Shown piece after piece: positions 12,615 through 18,845 of a stretch of 39,629 nt of DNA. Where the stretch lies: positions 1 through 39,629 of the IMG/VR virus record IMGVR_UViG_3300042881_004334, one strand, 5' to 3'. The first letter of the stretch is position 1, and the number at the start of each line of letters is the position of its first letter. The DNA is from a virus. The position numbers and the translations under genes were made by a program. The notes below the pieces were generated by a model. The model ran no database searches and had not been told where the DNA came from. It saw only the letters and a list, made by a program, of their open reading frames with translations.

Positions 12615-12626
12615 GGCTCTGGATTG
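12608..12626. repeat. 19-bp direct repeat at a gene junction, copy 2
   Basis: Second copy of the 19-bp sequence at 12294-12312, again across a stop/start overlap. Confidence 0.8.
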
Positions 12627-13060
12627 GTTTTTGTAGAATATTTGCTCCAGTCCCATCCACTACCATCTTCATAAGCATCTGGCTTCAGCAACTTAGCAAG
12701 TCTTTTTTCGGCTTTTTCGTGTACCTTGGTATCTCGACAGCAAGAACAACCTTCAGAGATAATGTAGTCCGCAAATGCTTGTCGGATTTGCTCCACCTCC
12801 GACATCTTTTTATCCCCCGCCAAAAAATCGGCTGCGGAGATGCGGGGGCGGTCGTTGATTTCGCCCGCATCAGAGGTGTACATACACCAATCTTGAGCCT
12901 CTATATCAAAGGCTATATTGGGGTATTTTTCAAAGTCTCGGCCTACTGAAAAGGGGGAATAAACATTCTCATCCATCCCCACTAATTTCCCAGCCACCAT
13001 TTTCGCCTCTTCGGGCGTTTTTGGGACGATTACAAAGTCCCGGATGTTTTGTGTGTTCAT
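12611..13060 (-). CDS. Hypothetical protein, 149 aa
   Basis: It begins MNTQNIRDFVIVPKTPEEAK and is an alpha/beta soluble protein with a Cys cluster ('ISEGCSCCRDTK') in the middle and the C-terminal motif TKTNPEP. The N-terminal 'VIVPKTPEEAKMVAGKL' looks like a small alpha/beta domain. Function unknown. The stop overlaps the start of the next gene, and the surrounding genes are small, early-type open frames. Confidence 0.65.
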   Translation of the reverse strand: MNTQNIRDFVIVPKTPEEAKMVAGKLVGMDENVYSPFSVGRDFEKYPNIAFDIEAQDWCMYTSDAGEINDRPRISAADFLAGDKKMSEVEQIRQAFADYIISEGCSCCRDTKVHEKAEKRLAKLLKPDAYEDGSGWDWSKYSTKTNPEP

Positions 13061-13070
13061 GGTTTCAGCC

Positions 13071-13286
13071 CTAAGATAGTATCGTAAAAGTACAGAAGGA
13101 CTTTCGAACAGTTACCTCTTCCCCCTTTTCTACTTCATTATAAGCAAGCATAGCCTTTGCCTTACCTTTTATAATGATGCCCGATGCCCAGGTTTTATCT
13201 TGGTGAGTAAGTTTCATTCTAAACTTGCCTTTTCTTTGACTTGAAACGTCGTAGGTTTTGCCAATTTCTAAAATTTGATCTGACAT
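13071..13286 (-). CDS. Small beta-rich protein, 71 aa
   Basis: It begins MSDQILEIGKTYDVSSQRKG and looks like a compact beta-barrel protein (SH3- or OB-like alternation in 'FRMKLTHQDKTWASGIIIKG') ending in 'RKSFCTFTILS'. No known family. It is 10 nt upstream of the next gene and 9 nt after the previous stop. A nucleic-acid-binding role is possible but unproven. Confidence 0.65.
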   Translation of the reverse strand: MSDQILEIGKTYDVSSQRKGKFRMKLTHQDKTWASGIIIKGKAKAMLAYNEVEKGEEVTVRKSFCTFTILS

Positions 13287-13295
13287 TGTTTTGTT

Positions 13296-13451
13296 TTAAT
13301 TAGATTTTCTCCCTTTCAATTCCCTCTTCCTTTTGTTGATATAGTAGGTATTGACGGTCTCGCCAATGTCATCCTTTGCGATGCGTTTTACCTTGTATTC
13401 AACGGTTCCCGGACCAAGGATTATTGAATCAATGATGCCCTGGTTGTCCAA
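13296..13451 (-). CDS. Small protein with TTG start, 51 aa
   Basis: The frame begins at TTG 13449-13451, one base after the upstream gene's stop (TAA C TTG), and reads MDNQGIIDSIILGPGTVEYK with a basic C-terminal end (NKRKRELKGRKSN). There is no ATG in the frame. Coding character and the tight fit between 13453 and 13286 support it; otherwise 160 bp would be empty in a dense operon. Function unknown; perhaps a DNA-binding or structural peptide. Confidence 0.5.
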   Translation of the reverse strand: MDNQGIIDSIILGPGTVEYKVKRIAKDDIGETVNTYYINKRKRELKGRKSN

Positions 13452-13452
13452 G

Positions 13453-13782
13453 TTATTGATGTATTGCTTTTTTGAATGTAAGGTGGACCAGAAGGCAGTT
13501 GGGGTCTAATCTAAATGGACTTCCGGAAATGTAGGCATGGTAGTCATACCCGACCCTTTCAATCCGGTCAATCTTGTTCCGATTCAGATACTCCGAATCG
13601 GTAGTTTTGGAAATCATGGGATTTGCCCTAATCAATTCGGCAATAATCCGGCCTTCAAATTCGTCGGAATAATTAACAATCTGATGTATGCCTAAGATTT
13701 TATTGATTGTTGTGTTAATGAACACCACCTCTGAAGCATCAATCTGGTGGAAGGTCGTGGCGGAGGTTTGCAGGAAAATCAT
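13453..13782 (-). CDS. Hypothetical protein, 109 aa
   Basis: The start is ATG 13780-13782 (MIFLQTSATTFHQIDASEVV), overlapping the upstream stop as ATGA. The protein is mixed alpha/beta and contains 'DSEYLNRNKIDRIERVGYDY' before a hydrophobic end (VHLTFKKAIHQ). A -7 element TACTTTTG with the TTGCAA extension (13809-13816, minus) lies just upstream, within the previous gene, and may give it extra expression. No family recognised. Confidence 0.65.
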   Translation of the reverse strand: MIFLQTSATTFHQIDASEVVFINTTINKILGIHQIVNYSDEFEGRIIAELIRANPMISKTTDSEYLNRNKIDRIERVGYDYHAYISGSPFRLDPNCLLVHLTFKKAIHQ

Positions 13783-14630
13783 GATTTTATTTCGCTTTGT
13801 TCTTGCAACAAAAGTACAGCTATTTTCTGAATAATTTCGTTTTTGTTGCAAATTTTCAAAGAATCTTGAATGACTTTCAGTTTTGCCTTTTCTGCGAGCT
13901 TCTCAAAAGGCTTCGTTCCCTTGAATTTTTTGAAATCCAGTTTTCCGGTTTCAGTAAATTCCTGAATCATTTCTTTGACCAGGTTCCTTTCTTTAAAATC
14001 CGGGTATCCGGTGTAAATCCTGGCAGGATCCATGTCTTTGCAGAACTCAGCAAGAACTTCATTAAACACCTTGGTTTTGAATTCCGGCAAAGGATCAATA
14101 AACTTCCATTCAATCAAGCGGTCGTAATACCGATGCAGCCCGAACATTGACTTTTCAGGCTCAAACAACCATTCCCTGTAAAACGCCACGGCTTCTTCAT
14201 GCTTTTTGTTGGCGTAATACTCAACAACCTCTTTTGGCGGTGGTGGTGGACAGGCTTTGCTTAGATGCCCAAAGTCCATGCGGAATTTTTTATACCATCC
14301 GAAAATATTGGCTGCGCTGATTGTTGTGAGCTGGTCATCAAGTTTGATTTCTCCAAATGAGGCCATTTCCAAGGCTTTCAGGATGTCGTCGATAATCGCA
14401 TGGGGATAAACCTCCATGATTTTCTTTATTGCTGCTTCTGCGGTCTTCAGACATTCGCCCTGGTCCTTAAAGGTTAGCTTCATAACTGCATGGGCCGCAA
14501 TAATTCCTGCTGAAATTTGAGCCTCAACCATTTCTGAATCTTTTGCAAACTCATAACTGAGCCGACCAGGTTTTTCTTTTAAAAATGTAAGGGTTCCTCC
14601 AGAACCTAATAGCTTACGAGTTGCTTCCAT
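13779..14630 (-). CDS. Hypothetical replication-associated protein, 283 aa
   Basis: It is a soluble, mostly helical protein starting MEATRKLLGSGGTLTFLKEK, with a Pro run 'CPPPPPKEVVEYYANKKHEE' near the centre and a Lys-rich helical C-terminus. It overlaps the 3' end of the replication initiator gene by 17 nt. That position, directly after an initiator gene with an origin inside it, is where helicase loaders or primosome accessory proteins are commonly found (as with lambda O and P), but I see no AAA+ motifs. Call made from context only. Confidence 0.6.
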   Translation of the reverse strand: MEATRKLLGSGGTLTFLKEKPGRLSYEFAKDSEMVEAQISAGIIAAHAVMKLTFKDQGECLKTAEAAIKKIMEVYPHAIIDDILKALEMASFGEIKLDDQLTTISAANIFGWYKKFRMDFGHLSKACPPPPPKEVVEYYANKKHEEAVAFYREWLFEPEKSMFGLHRYYDRLIEWKFIDPLPEFKTKVFNEVLAEFCKDMDPARIYTGYPDFKERNLVKEMIQEFTETGKLDFKKFKGTKPFEKLAEKAKLKVIQDSLKICNKNEIIQKIAVLLLQEQSEIKS

Positions 14631-15381
14631 TGTTTGCGTGTTTCTTTTTTATCAATTCCAATACCCCTTTAAGGTTTCTTTCCTGCTCTGACATTTCAGT
14701 TCCGTCAGGATGGTATTCTTTTTTTGGTTCTGGCTTACCATTTGGTTTTTCCGGGAAAATACCCTTCCACCGATTTGCGATTGAATTGTCAATAATCTTT
14801 TCGGCTCTGTGGAAATCCCCGCCAGAATAGTCGATCAACTTTTTTACAAATTCATCCAGGGTTGCCTGGGTTTTGTAGGTTTCCCGATGTTCGGCTTTTT
14901 TGTAGTCAATCCATTTTTTTACCAAGGGTTCAAAAAGTCCGTAGGTGTCGGTTTTGATTTTTACCCTTTCCCCTGCACCCCTATCCCTAATTACAATTCC
15001 AGTTTCATTTACACTTTCATTTACACTTTCATTTACACCTTCAGAACGTAATACGTTCGTATTACTTTCGTTTCTATGTTTTTCCCATCTCTTATTCACT
15101 GATTCTTTGGCTTTTAAGCCTTTTTCTTTACGGATTAACATCTCTTTTTCAAGTCGTAAAGAATAACTCCCGGATTCGTCGTGCTGAAATTTTGAATACA
15201 CTGATGCCCCGTTCGTAATTGAATCGCATTGCGCTCGTAATACGTTCGTATCAATTCTCCCCCCATGTTGATGTTGAGCGCACAAAAGCCGAATGTATAG
15301 GCCAACCTGCTCATTTGACATAAACATGGTCCCTGTCAAAAAATCGGAACTGTAAAACAGGAAAGCTGGATCTTTAGCCAT
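14614..15381 (-). CDS. Replication initiation protein (DUF1376 / lambda O-like)
   Basis: A 255-aa protein starting MAKDPAFLFYSSDFLTGTMF, with an N-terminal winged-helix-like domain of the DUF1376 type ('MSNEQVGLYIRLLCAQHQHG'), a low-complexity linker with VNESVNESVNE, and a C-terminal helical domain (about 145-255) with 'KRWKGIFPEK'-like basic residues. The N-terminal domain is typical of phage O-like initiators that bind their own origin. The middle of the gene carries tandem 12-bp repeats and a palindrome (15003-15065), the classic place for iterons. The 3' end overlaps the helicase-loader-like gene. Confidence 0.8.
   Translation of the reverse strand: MAKDPAFLFYSSDFLTGTMFMSNEQVGLYIRLLCAQHQHGGRIDTNVLRAQCDSITNGASVYSKFQHDESGSYSLRLEKEMLIRKEKGLKAKESVNKRWEKHRNESNTNVLRSEGVNESVNESVNETGIVIRDRGAGERVKIKTDTYGLFEPLVKKWIDYKKAEHRETYKTQATLDEFVKKLIDYSGGDFHRAEKIIDNSIANRWKGIFPEKPNGKPEPKKEYHPDGTEMSEQERNLKGVLELIKKKHANNGSNS
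15003..15065. other. Candidate replication origin: tandem iterons and palindrome inside the initiator gene
   Basis: Three perfect tandem copies of tttcatttacac (15003-15038) are followed by an 18-bp imperfect palindrome GTAATACG-TT-CGTATTAC (15048-15065). The palindrome's 16-bp left part, CGTAATACGTTCGTAT, recurs at 15236-15251. AT-rich repeats inside an O-like gene match the arrangement of lambdoid origins. The repeats encode the VNESVNES linker and TNVLR, so part of the repetition could be protein-driven, but the identical codon choice favours a DNA-level function. Confidence 0.6.
15236..15251. repeat. Second copy of the origin-associated 16-mer
   Basis: CGTAATACGTTCGTAT, identical to 15047-15062. 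A partial third occurrence (GTTCGTAAT) lies near 15211. All are in the replication initiator gene. Confidence 0.7.
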
Positions 15382-15385
15382 AAAT

Positions 15386-15583
15386 TTAAAACACTAAATG
15401 TTCAAACCCCGGCTCTTCATTATACCATGAAACATAAAGTTTGCATAGCTTATAAAAATTTTCACTTTCTAAATCAACTATTGAAACAGAATCGCCATTT
15501 GTTGTTTTTAGCAAAACTGAATCGCTAAAAATTGTAACTACTAATTTCCAATCATCTGCTCGATCTTCTAATAAAAGATTCAT
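15386..15583 (-). CDS. Hypothetical protein, 65 aa
   Basis: The start is ATG 15581-15583 (MNLLLEDRADDWKLVVTIFS), coupled to the small frame upstream (ATGA). It is a small acidic beta/alpha protein ending YNEEPGFEHLVF. No family recognised. It stops just before the replication initiator gene, so it heads the replication part of the operon. Confidence 0.6.
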   Translation of the reverse strand: MNLLLEDRADDWKLVVTIFSDSVLLKTTNGDSVSIVDLESENFYKLCKLYVSWYNEEPGFEHLVF

Positions 15584-15675
15584 AAAAACAAAAACCCCAT
15601 CCGGCTTTCCTGTTTGGAACCAGCGAGGTAACACGCTGAACAGTACCGACCGAATGGGGCTTTAAAAATCTTCAT
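15580..15675 (-). CDS. Possible small CxxC peptide, 31 aa
   Basis: The frame reads MKIFKAPFGRYCSACYLAGS and ends RMGFLFL; it starts immediately after the 13-codon frame 15678-15719 (MSKDPDWNPGKIR) and its stop overlaps the next ATG. The whole stretch lies inside a large inverted repeat: CCCCATCCGG 15595-15604 with CCGAATGGGG 15650-15659, and inner stems CTGTT/AACAG and CAGCG/CGCTG. It may therefore be a structured leader with coupled peptides rather than a real gene. Confidence 0.35.
   Translation of the reverse strand: MKIFKAPFGRYCSACYLAGSKQESRMGFLFL
15592..15660 (-). other. Nested three-stem inverted repeat with U-rich tail
   Basis: As minus-strand RNA, CCCCATTCGG pairs with CCGGATGGGG (10 bp, one U.G), enclosing CTGTT/AACAG and CAGCG/CGCTG, and TTTTTGTTTTT follows. 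It looks like an attenuator or transcription terminator placed just before the 65-aa gene. Its overlap with a possible coding frame leaves the role open. Confidence 0.5.
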
Positions 15676-15677
15676 TT

Positions 15678-15719
15678 TTACCTTATTTTACCGGGGTTCC
15701 AATCCGGGTCTTTCGACAT
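15678..15719 (-). CDS. Possible 13-codon leader peptide
   Basis: The frame MSKDPDWNPGKIR starts at ATG 15717-15719, close to a TATATTTG -7-like box, and stops 2 nt before the next ATG. It is too short to judge; it is listed because it is coupled to the structured region downstream, as leader peptides of attenuators are. Confidence 0.25.
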   Translation of the reverse strand: MSKDPDWNPGKIR

Positions 15720-15737
15720 TGCAAATATACAGTTTTT

Positions 15738-16262
15738 TTAAATCACTCCGTAGTGAATCAGAAAAACACCCGCCAAAAAAAGCAATCCACAGGCCAACAA
15801 AAGACCAGTTTTCAAGGCAGAATTGGCCCCTTTTAGCTTCCCGATTTGTTCATTTAAGTAGTCAATCCGATCAGTCATTTGGTTTTCTTTGTCCAGGGCT
15901 TCGGTACGAATCCGGCCAATCTTGATGTCCTGTTCGGTCTTGATTTCCCGCAAAATTTTGATGTCCTGCGCCAAAGAATCATTTTGCTGTGTTGCCAAAG
16001 TCAGACGTTTCATCACATCGTTTCTTTCTCTTTCAAAGTAATCTTTGCCCTTTCGCAAGCTTTCAGTTTTGCGCTCCAGATCTTCAACTTTCTGAAGTTC
16101 CTGGATCAATCCGACCGGAAGATTGACTTCAACAAAGTTTGATGAATCTTTGTGGGCTTTAATTTCGGCTTTCCAGGTATCAGAATTAACCTGACCAATG
16201 ATGTGAATACTTCCCCGACCTACTCCGAGGCGAAGACCAATTTCGATTTTCGGTGTTTTCAT
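15738..16262 (-). CDS. Coiled-coil protein with C-terminal membrane anchor, 174 aa
   Basis: It starts MKTPKIEIGLRLGVGRGSIH; residues about 1-50 are a small beta domain, about 55-145 a long charged coiled coil, and about 150-170 a hydrophobic tail anchor (TGLLLACGLLFLAGVFLIHY). There is no signal peptide. The topology, a cytoplasmic coiled coil tethered to the inner membrane, suggests a membrane-associated scaffold, perhaps for replication or host membrane interference. It has its own promoter at 16280-16311 and leads the early operon. No family recognised. Confidence 0.7.
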   Translation of the reverse strand: MKTPKIEIGLRLGVGRGSIHIIGQVNSDTWKAEIKAHKDSSNFVEVNLPVGLIQELQKVEDLERKTESLRKGKDYFERERNDVMKRLTLATQQNDSLAQDIKILREIKTEQDIKIGRIRTEALDKENQMTDRIDYLNEQIGKLKGANSALKTGLLLACGLLFLAGVFLIHYGVI

Positions 16263-16267
16263 TTTGT

Positions 16268-16732
16268 TTATTTTTGCAACAAAGGTAAAACAGGATTTCT
16301 TTTCTGTGCAACAAAATTTTGAACTTCATAAATAAATTCATCCAAAGACCAAGTTACCAAAGTTTTCCATCCACGTTTTTCAAGTTCCCGAAGCCACCAT
16401 TTTTGTTCTTCGGTTAATGTATTGCGGCCTACTTTTAGTTCAATGGCAAAGCCAACATAACCGCCATAAGGCTCCTGAATTAGGCAGTCTGGAACGCCAC
16501 GCTTTACGCCCTTTCTTTTTAGGTGTATTCCCTCCAGGCTTATCTTTTGCCCCGATTTCAGTTCGTAGGATTTTGTCTTACGCTCATTTGCCGGATGAAA
16601 CCAAAGCAGACCAAGCGTATCTAAAAACCTGGCTGCTGAAATCTGAAAGTCATCTTCGCTGCCACGGTATGGGGCAAACTGTTTTTTAGTCGGTAAATCC
16701 AAAAAAGAAAAATTTATTCGATTTTGTTGCAA
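16268..16732 (-). CDS. VRR-NUC domain nuclease
   Basis: A protein of up to 154 aa of the PD-(D/E)XK superfamily, VRR-NUC branch. It shows the core 'KRGVPDCLI' (catalytic Asp), 'GFAIELKVGRNTLTEEQKWW' (ExK) and 'WKTLVTWSLDEF'. Such phage nucleases act on branched or structured DNA in recombination or packaging. There is no ATG in the frame; the start may be TTG 16730-16732 or TTG 16700-16702. The 5' end overlaps the divergent plus-strand promoter at 16727-16755. A partner of the RecT/exonuclease block is likely. Confidence 0.85.
   Translation of the reverse strand: MQQNRINFSFLDLPTKKQFAPYRGSEDDFQISAARFLDTLGLLWFHPANERKTKSYELKSGQKISLEGIHLKRKGVKRGVPDCLIQEPYGGYVGFAIELKVGRNTLTEEQKWWLRELEKRGWKTLVTWSLDEFIYEVQNFVAQKRNPVLPLLQK
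16280..16311 (-). promoter_or_regulatory. Bacteroidota-type promoter for the coiled-coil gene
   Basis: On the minus strand TTG (16309-16311), 21 nt, then TACCTTTG (16280-16287) with TTGCAA after it, 17 nt before ATG 16262. It lies within the end of the nuclease gene. Confidence 0.6.
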
Positions 16733-16755
16733 GTTAGTTTCTTTGTCTATCTTTG
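16727..16755 (+). promoter_or_regulatory. Bacteroidota-type promoter for the 71-aa gene
   Basis: TTG (16727-16729), 18 nt, then TATCTTTG (16748-16755), 18 nt before ATG 16774. It overlaps the start region of the divergent VRR-NUC gene. Confidence 0.7.
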
Positions 16756-16773
16756 CAACAAATTAAAGAACAA

Positions 16774-16989
16774 ATGTCAGAACTGAACAGCAATATTATC
16801 GCCTTGACCGCAGCAGAATTTTGCCGCAAGACAGGGCTTTCACGATACATGATTACTCGAAACAAGAACAAATTCCAATGGGCTGATCCTGACCCATTGT
16901 TTAAGGAACGAATCCTGACTACTGAGGCGAATTTTGGAATTGCGGAAGAAATCCGGAAGCAAAACGCTGAACGGGTTAAGAAAGATTGA
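16774..16989 (+). CDS. Small helix-turn-helix-like protein, 71 aa
   Basis: The start is ATG 16774 (MSELNSNIIALTAAEFCRKT), 18 nt after the -7 box; an earlier in-frame start would lie inside the promoter. 'ALTAAEFCRKTGLSRYMITR' resembles a helix-turn-helix or excisionase-like DNA-binding motif. It is expressed alone, with its own promoter and terminator, ahead of the recombination genes, so it could be a regulator of the early or recombination genes. No family assigned with confidence. Confidence 0.65.
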   Translation: MSELNSNIIALTAAEFCRKTGLSRYMITRNKNKFQWADPDPLFKERILTTEANFGIAEEIRKQNAERVKKD

Positions 16990-17016
16990 TAGGTAAAAAG
17001 TGATAATTGATTGTAA

Positions 17017-17046
17017 AGAGCCTGGTATTTTATCAGGCTTTTTTTA
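17017..17046 (+). terminator. Intrinsic terminator
   Basis: AGCCTG (17019-17024) pairs with CAGGCT (17034-17039) around GTATTTTAT and six T follow. It closes the 71-aa gene and is followed at once by the next promoter's TTG. Confidence 0.85.
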
Positions 17047-17053
17047 TTTTTTG

Positions 17054-17084
17054 TTGCAGGATTCGAAAGGTTGTTGTATTTTTG
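17054..17084 (+). promoter_or_regulatory. Bacteroidota-type promoter for recT
   Basis: TTG (17054-17056), 20 nt, then TATTTTTG (17077-17084) with TTGCAA after it, 25 nt before ATG 17110. It sits directly after the terminator U-run. Confidence 0.75.
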
Positions 17085-17109
17085 TTGCAAGTTTTAAACA
17101 CAACAATTT

Positions 17110-17991
17110 ATGTCAAATCAACAAGTGCAACCGGCGAATACGTCGCCAATTCAGTTTCTCCAGCAGGACAATGTCAAACGAAAGTTTGAAGAACTTTTGG
17201 GCAAAAGAGCATCTTCTTTCCTGACTTCGGTGCTTCAGATCGTAAGCAACAACTCTTACTTGAAAAATGCCAGTCCCCAATCCATTTACAATGCAGCCTG
17301 TGTTGCGGCAACTTTAGACCTGCCAATTAACAACAACCTTGGCTTTGCATACATCGTGCCTTATGGCAAAGATGCACAGTTTCAGATGGGTTACAGAGGT
17401 TTTATTCAGCTTGCTCAAAGATCGGGGCAGTTTAAGACGATTTCAGCTACTCCGATTTATCAGGGTCAGATTGTTGCTGAGAATCCTTTGACTGGATATG
17501 AGTTTGATTTTACCGTATCAAAAACCGGAAGCCCGATTGGGTATGCGGCCTACTTTAAATTGTTAAACGGGTTTGAAAAAACCCTATACATGACCACCGA
17601 AGAACTTAAACAGCACGGTTTACGGTTTTCTCAGACCTTTAAAAGAGGTCAGGGACTTTGGAAGGATGACTTTGAATCAATGGCGTTGAAAACCGTTATT
17701 AAGTTGTTGCTGTCAAAGTTTGCGCCATTATCCGTTGAAATGCAGCAGGCTGTAATTACTGATCAGGGAGTTATTGACAACCCTGATACATTGGAAGTGG
17801 CTTATTCGGACAACACAGAACCCGAAATTAACCACGAACTTGAAAGGGCCGAAAAAATGGTTGTTGCTACAACTTCGATTGAAAAACTCGAAGCACTTCT
17901 TCTGGAATTGCCGGAAGATATTAAGGTTGAATTGCAGCCTGTAATTGAGAATCACCGGGTTTTTATTGTCAAAGCAAATGAGCAAGCCTAA
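17110..17991 (+). CDS. recT: RecT-family single-strand annealing protein
   Basis: A 293-aa protein of the RecT/Redbeta superfamily that would coat single-stranded DNA and anneal it to a complementary strand, working with the partner exonuclease. It shows the family core 'LKNASPQSIYNAACVAATLD', 'LGFAYIVPYGKDAQFQMGYR' (about 76-100) and 'FKRGQGLWKDDFESMALKTV', with an acidic C-terminus (NTEPEINHELERAEKM). The stop overlaps the nuclease start by 14 nt, so translation is coupled. It is under its own promoter. Confidence 0.93.
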   Translation: MSNQQVQPANTSPIQFLQQDNVKRKFEELLGKRASSFLTSVLQIVSNNSYLKNASPQSIYNAACVAATLDLPINNNLGFAYIVPYGKDAQFQMGYRGFIQLAQRSGQFKTISATPIYQGQIVAENPLTGYEFDFTVSKTGSPIGYAAYFKLLNGFEKTLYMTTEELKQHGLRFSQTFKRGQGLWKDDFESMALKTVIKLLLSKFAPLSVEMQQAVITDQGVIDNPDTLEVAYSDNTEPEINHELERAEKMVVATTSIEKLEALLLELPEDIKVELQPVIENHRVFIVKANEQA

Positions 17992-18754
17992 ATTCCGCTG
18001 TTCCGGATTGTCGCACTTGATGACAGAGCCAAAGTCAGCAGCCGACAAAGCGGCTGGCAACCTTTCCGAAGGGGCAAAAGTCCACGCCTTGAACACTTGG
18101 ATTTCGCACACATACAAACGCAGGGAAGAGGTCTATTCGAAGTACCTGGAGAAAGGCAATGAAACAGAAGAAGATTCTATTACGCTGGTTTCTTTGGCTT
18201 ATGGAGTGTTTTTGAAAAAGAACGAAACCTTTGTTGAAAATGATTGGATTTGTGGTACTCCGGATTTGTTCACAGGTCCGGAACTAATGAAGGCAGAAAC
18301 AATCAGGGACACAAAGTCAAGCTACGACATCTATACTTTTCTTCGGACAAAGCAGAAAGGACTTCCGGATTCGAACTACTGGCAGATTCAATGTTATTTG
18401 TGGCTTACTGGCGCAAAGGTCGGGTTTGTTGATTACTGCCTGAATAACGCTACTCCGGACTTGATTTTGGATGAACTTCGCAAAGTTAGATGGGCAATGC
18501 GAACCACGGATTCAGATGAAAGCCCGGAATTTGTAAAGCGTGCCCAAATGATTGAACGCTTAATGATTTACGATTTACCTGGATTTCGGAAGCGTTACCC
18601 AAACTTTGATTTGTACACCGAAGTTGAAAAATGGGAATACGATGTTCCGCAGGAACAAAGGATCCATACCTTTGAAATTGAAGCCAAACAATCCGAACAG
18701 GAATTGATTAAACGAAAAGTCGAAAAGGCATGGGAGTATATGGAATCCCTGTAA
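17978..18754 (+). CDS. Phage recombination exonuclease (lambda exo / YqaJ-like)
   Basis: A 258-aa PD-(D/E)XK nuclease, the usual partner of RecT. The start is ATG 17978 (MSKPKFRCSGLSHLMTEPKS), overlapping the end of recT. The nuclease core shows 'ICGTPDLFTG' (Asp), 'TIRDTKSSYDIYTF' (acidic-x-K) and 'NYWQIQCYLWLTGAK' (Gln and Tyr of the family). It would resect double-stranded ends to give single strands for RecT. A bidirectional terminator lies after the stop and separates it from the converging capsid gene. Confidence 0.9.
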   Translation: MSKPKFRCSGLSHLMTEPKSAADKAAGNLSEGAKVHALNTWISHTYKRREEVYSKYLEKGNETEEDSITLVSLAYGVFLKKNETFVENDWICGTPDLFTGPELMKAETIRDTKSSYDIYTFLRTKQKGLPDSNYWQIQCYLWLTGAKVGFVDYCLNNATPDLILDELRKVRWAMRTTDSDESPEFVKRAQMIERLMIYDLPGFRKRYPNFDLYTEVEKWEYDVPQEQRIHTFEIEAKQSEQELIKRKVEKAWEYMESL

Positions 18755-18758
18755 AACA

Positions 18759-18787
18759 AAAAATCCCGGCACAACACCGGGATTTTT
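18759..18787. terminator. Bidirectional terminator between the nuclease and capsid genes
   Basis: AAAAATCCCGG (18759-18769) pairs with CCGGGATTTTT (18777-18787) around CACAACA, an 11-bp perfect stem that gives a U-run on both strands. It ends the plus-strand recombination operon and the minus-strand capsid operon. Confidence 0.9.
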
Positions 18788-18798
18788 CTTTTGGCGGC

Positions 18799-18840
18799 TT
18801 ATGTGAAATAATCGTCCGAATAGTCGTCCGAATAATCCCC
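18799..18840 (-). other. Short coding-like Asp/Tyr/Ser repeat downstream of the capsid gene
   Basis: Minus-strand sequence after the capsid stop encodes GDYSDDYSDDYFT-stop in the -1 frame relative to the capsid gene. The large tail gene (37335-39629) ends GDYSDDYSDDFSN-stop with similar DNA. No ATG precedes it in that frame. It may be a -1 frameshift extension of the capsid protein, a remnant, or a DNA-level element. Confidence 0.4.
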
Positions 18841-18845
18841 TTCTC

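Noticed and set aside
15003-15038. A CRISPR-like array
   Set aside because: Repeats are tandem 12-mers with no spacers, in a coding linker; they fit iterons or a repetitive linker. No CRISPR array or cas gene is present in the window.
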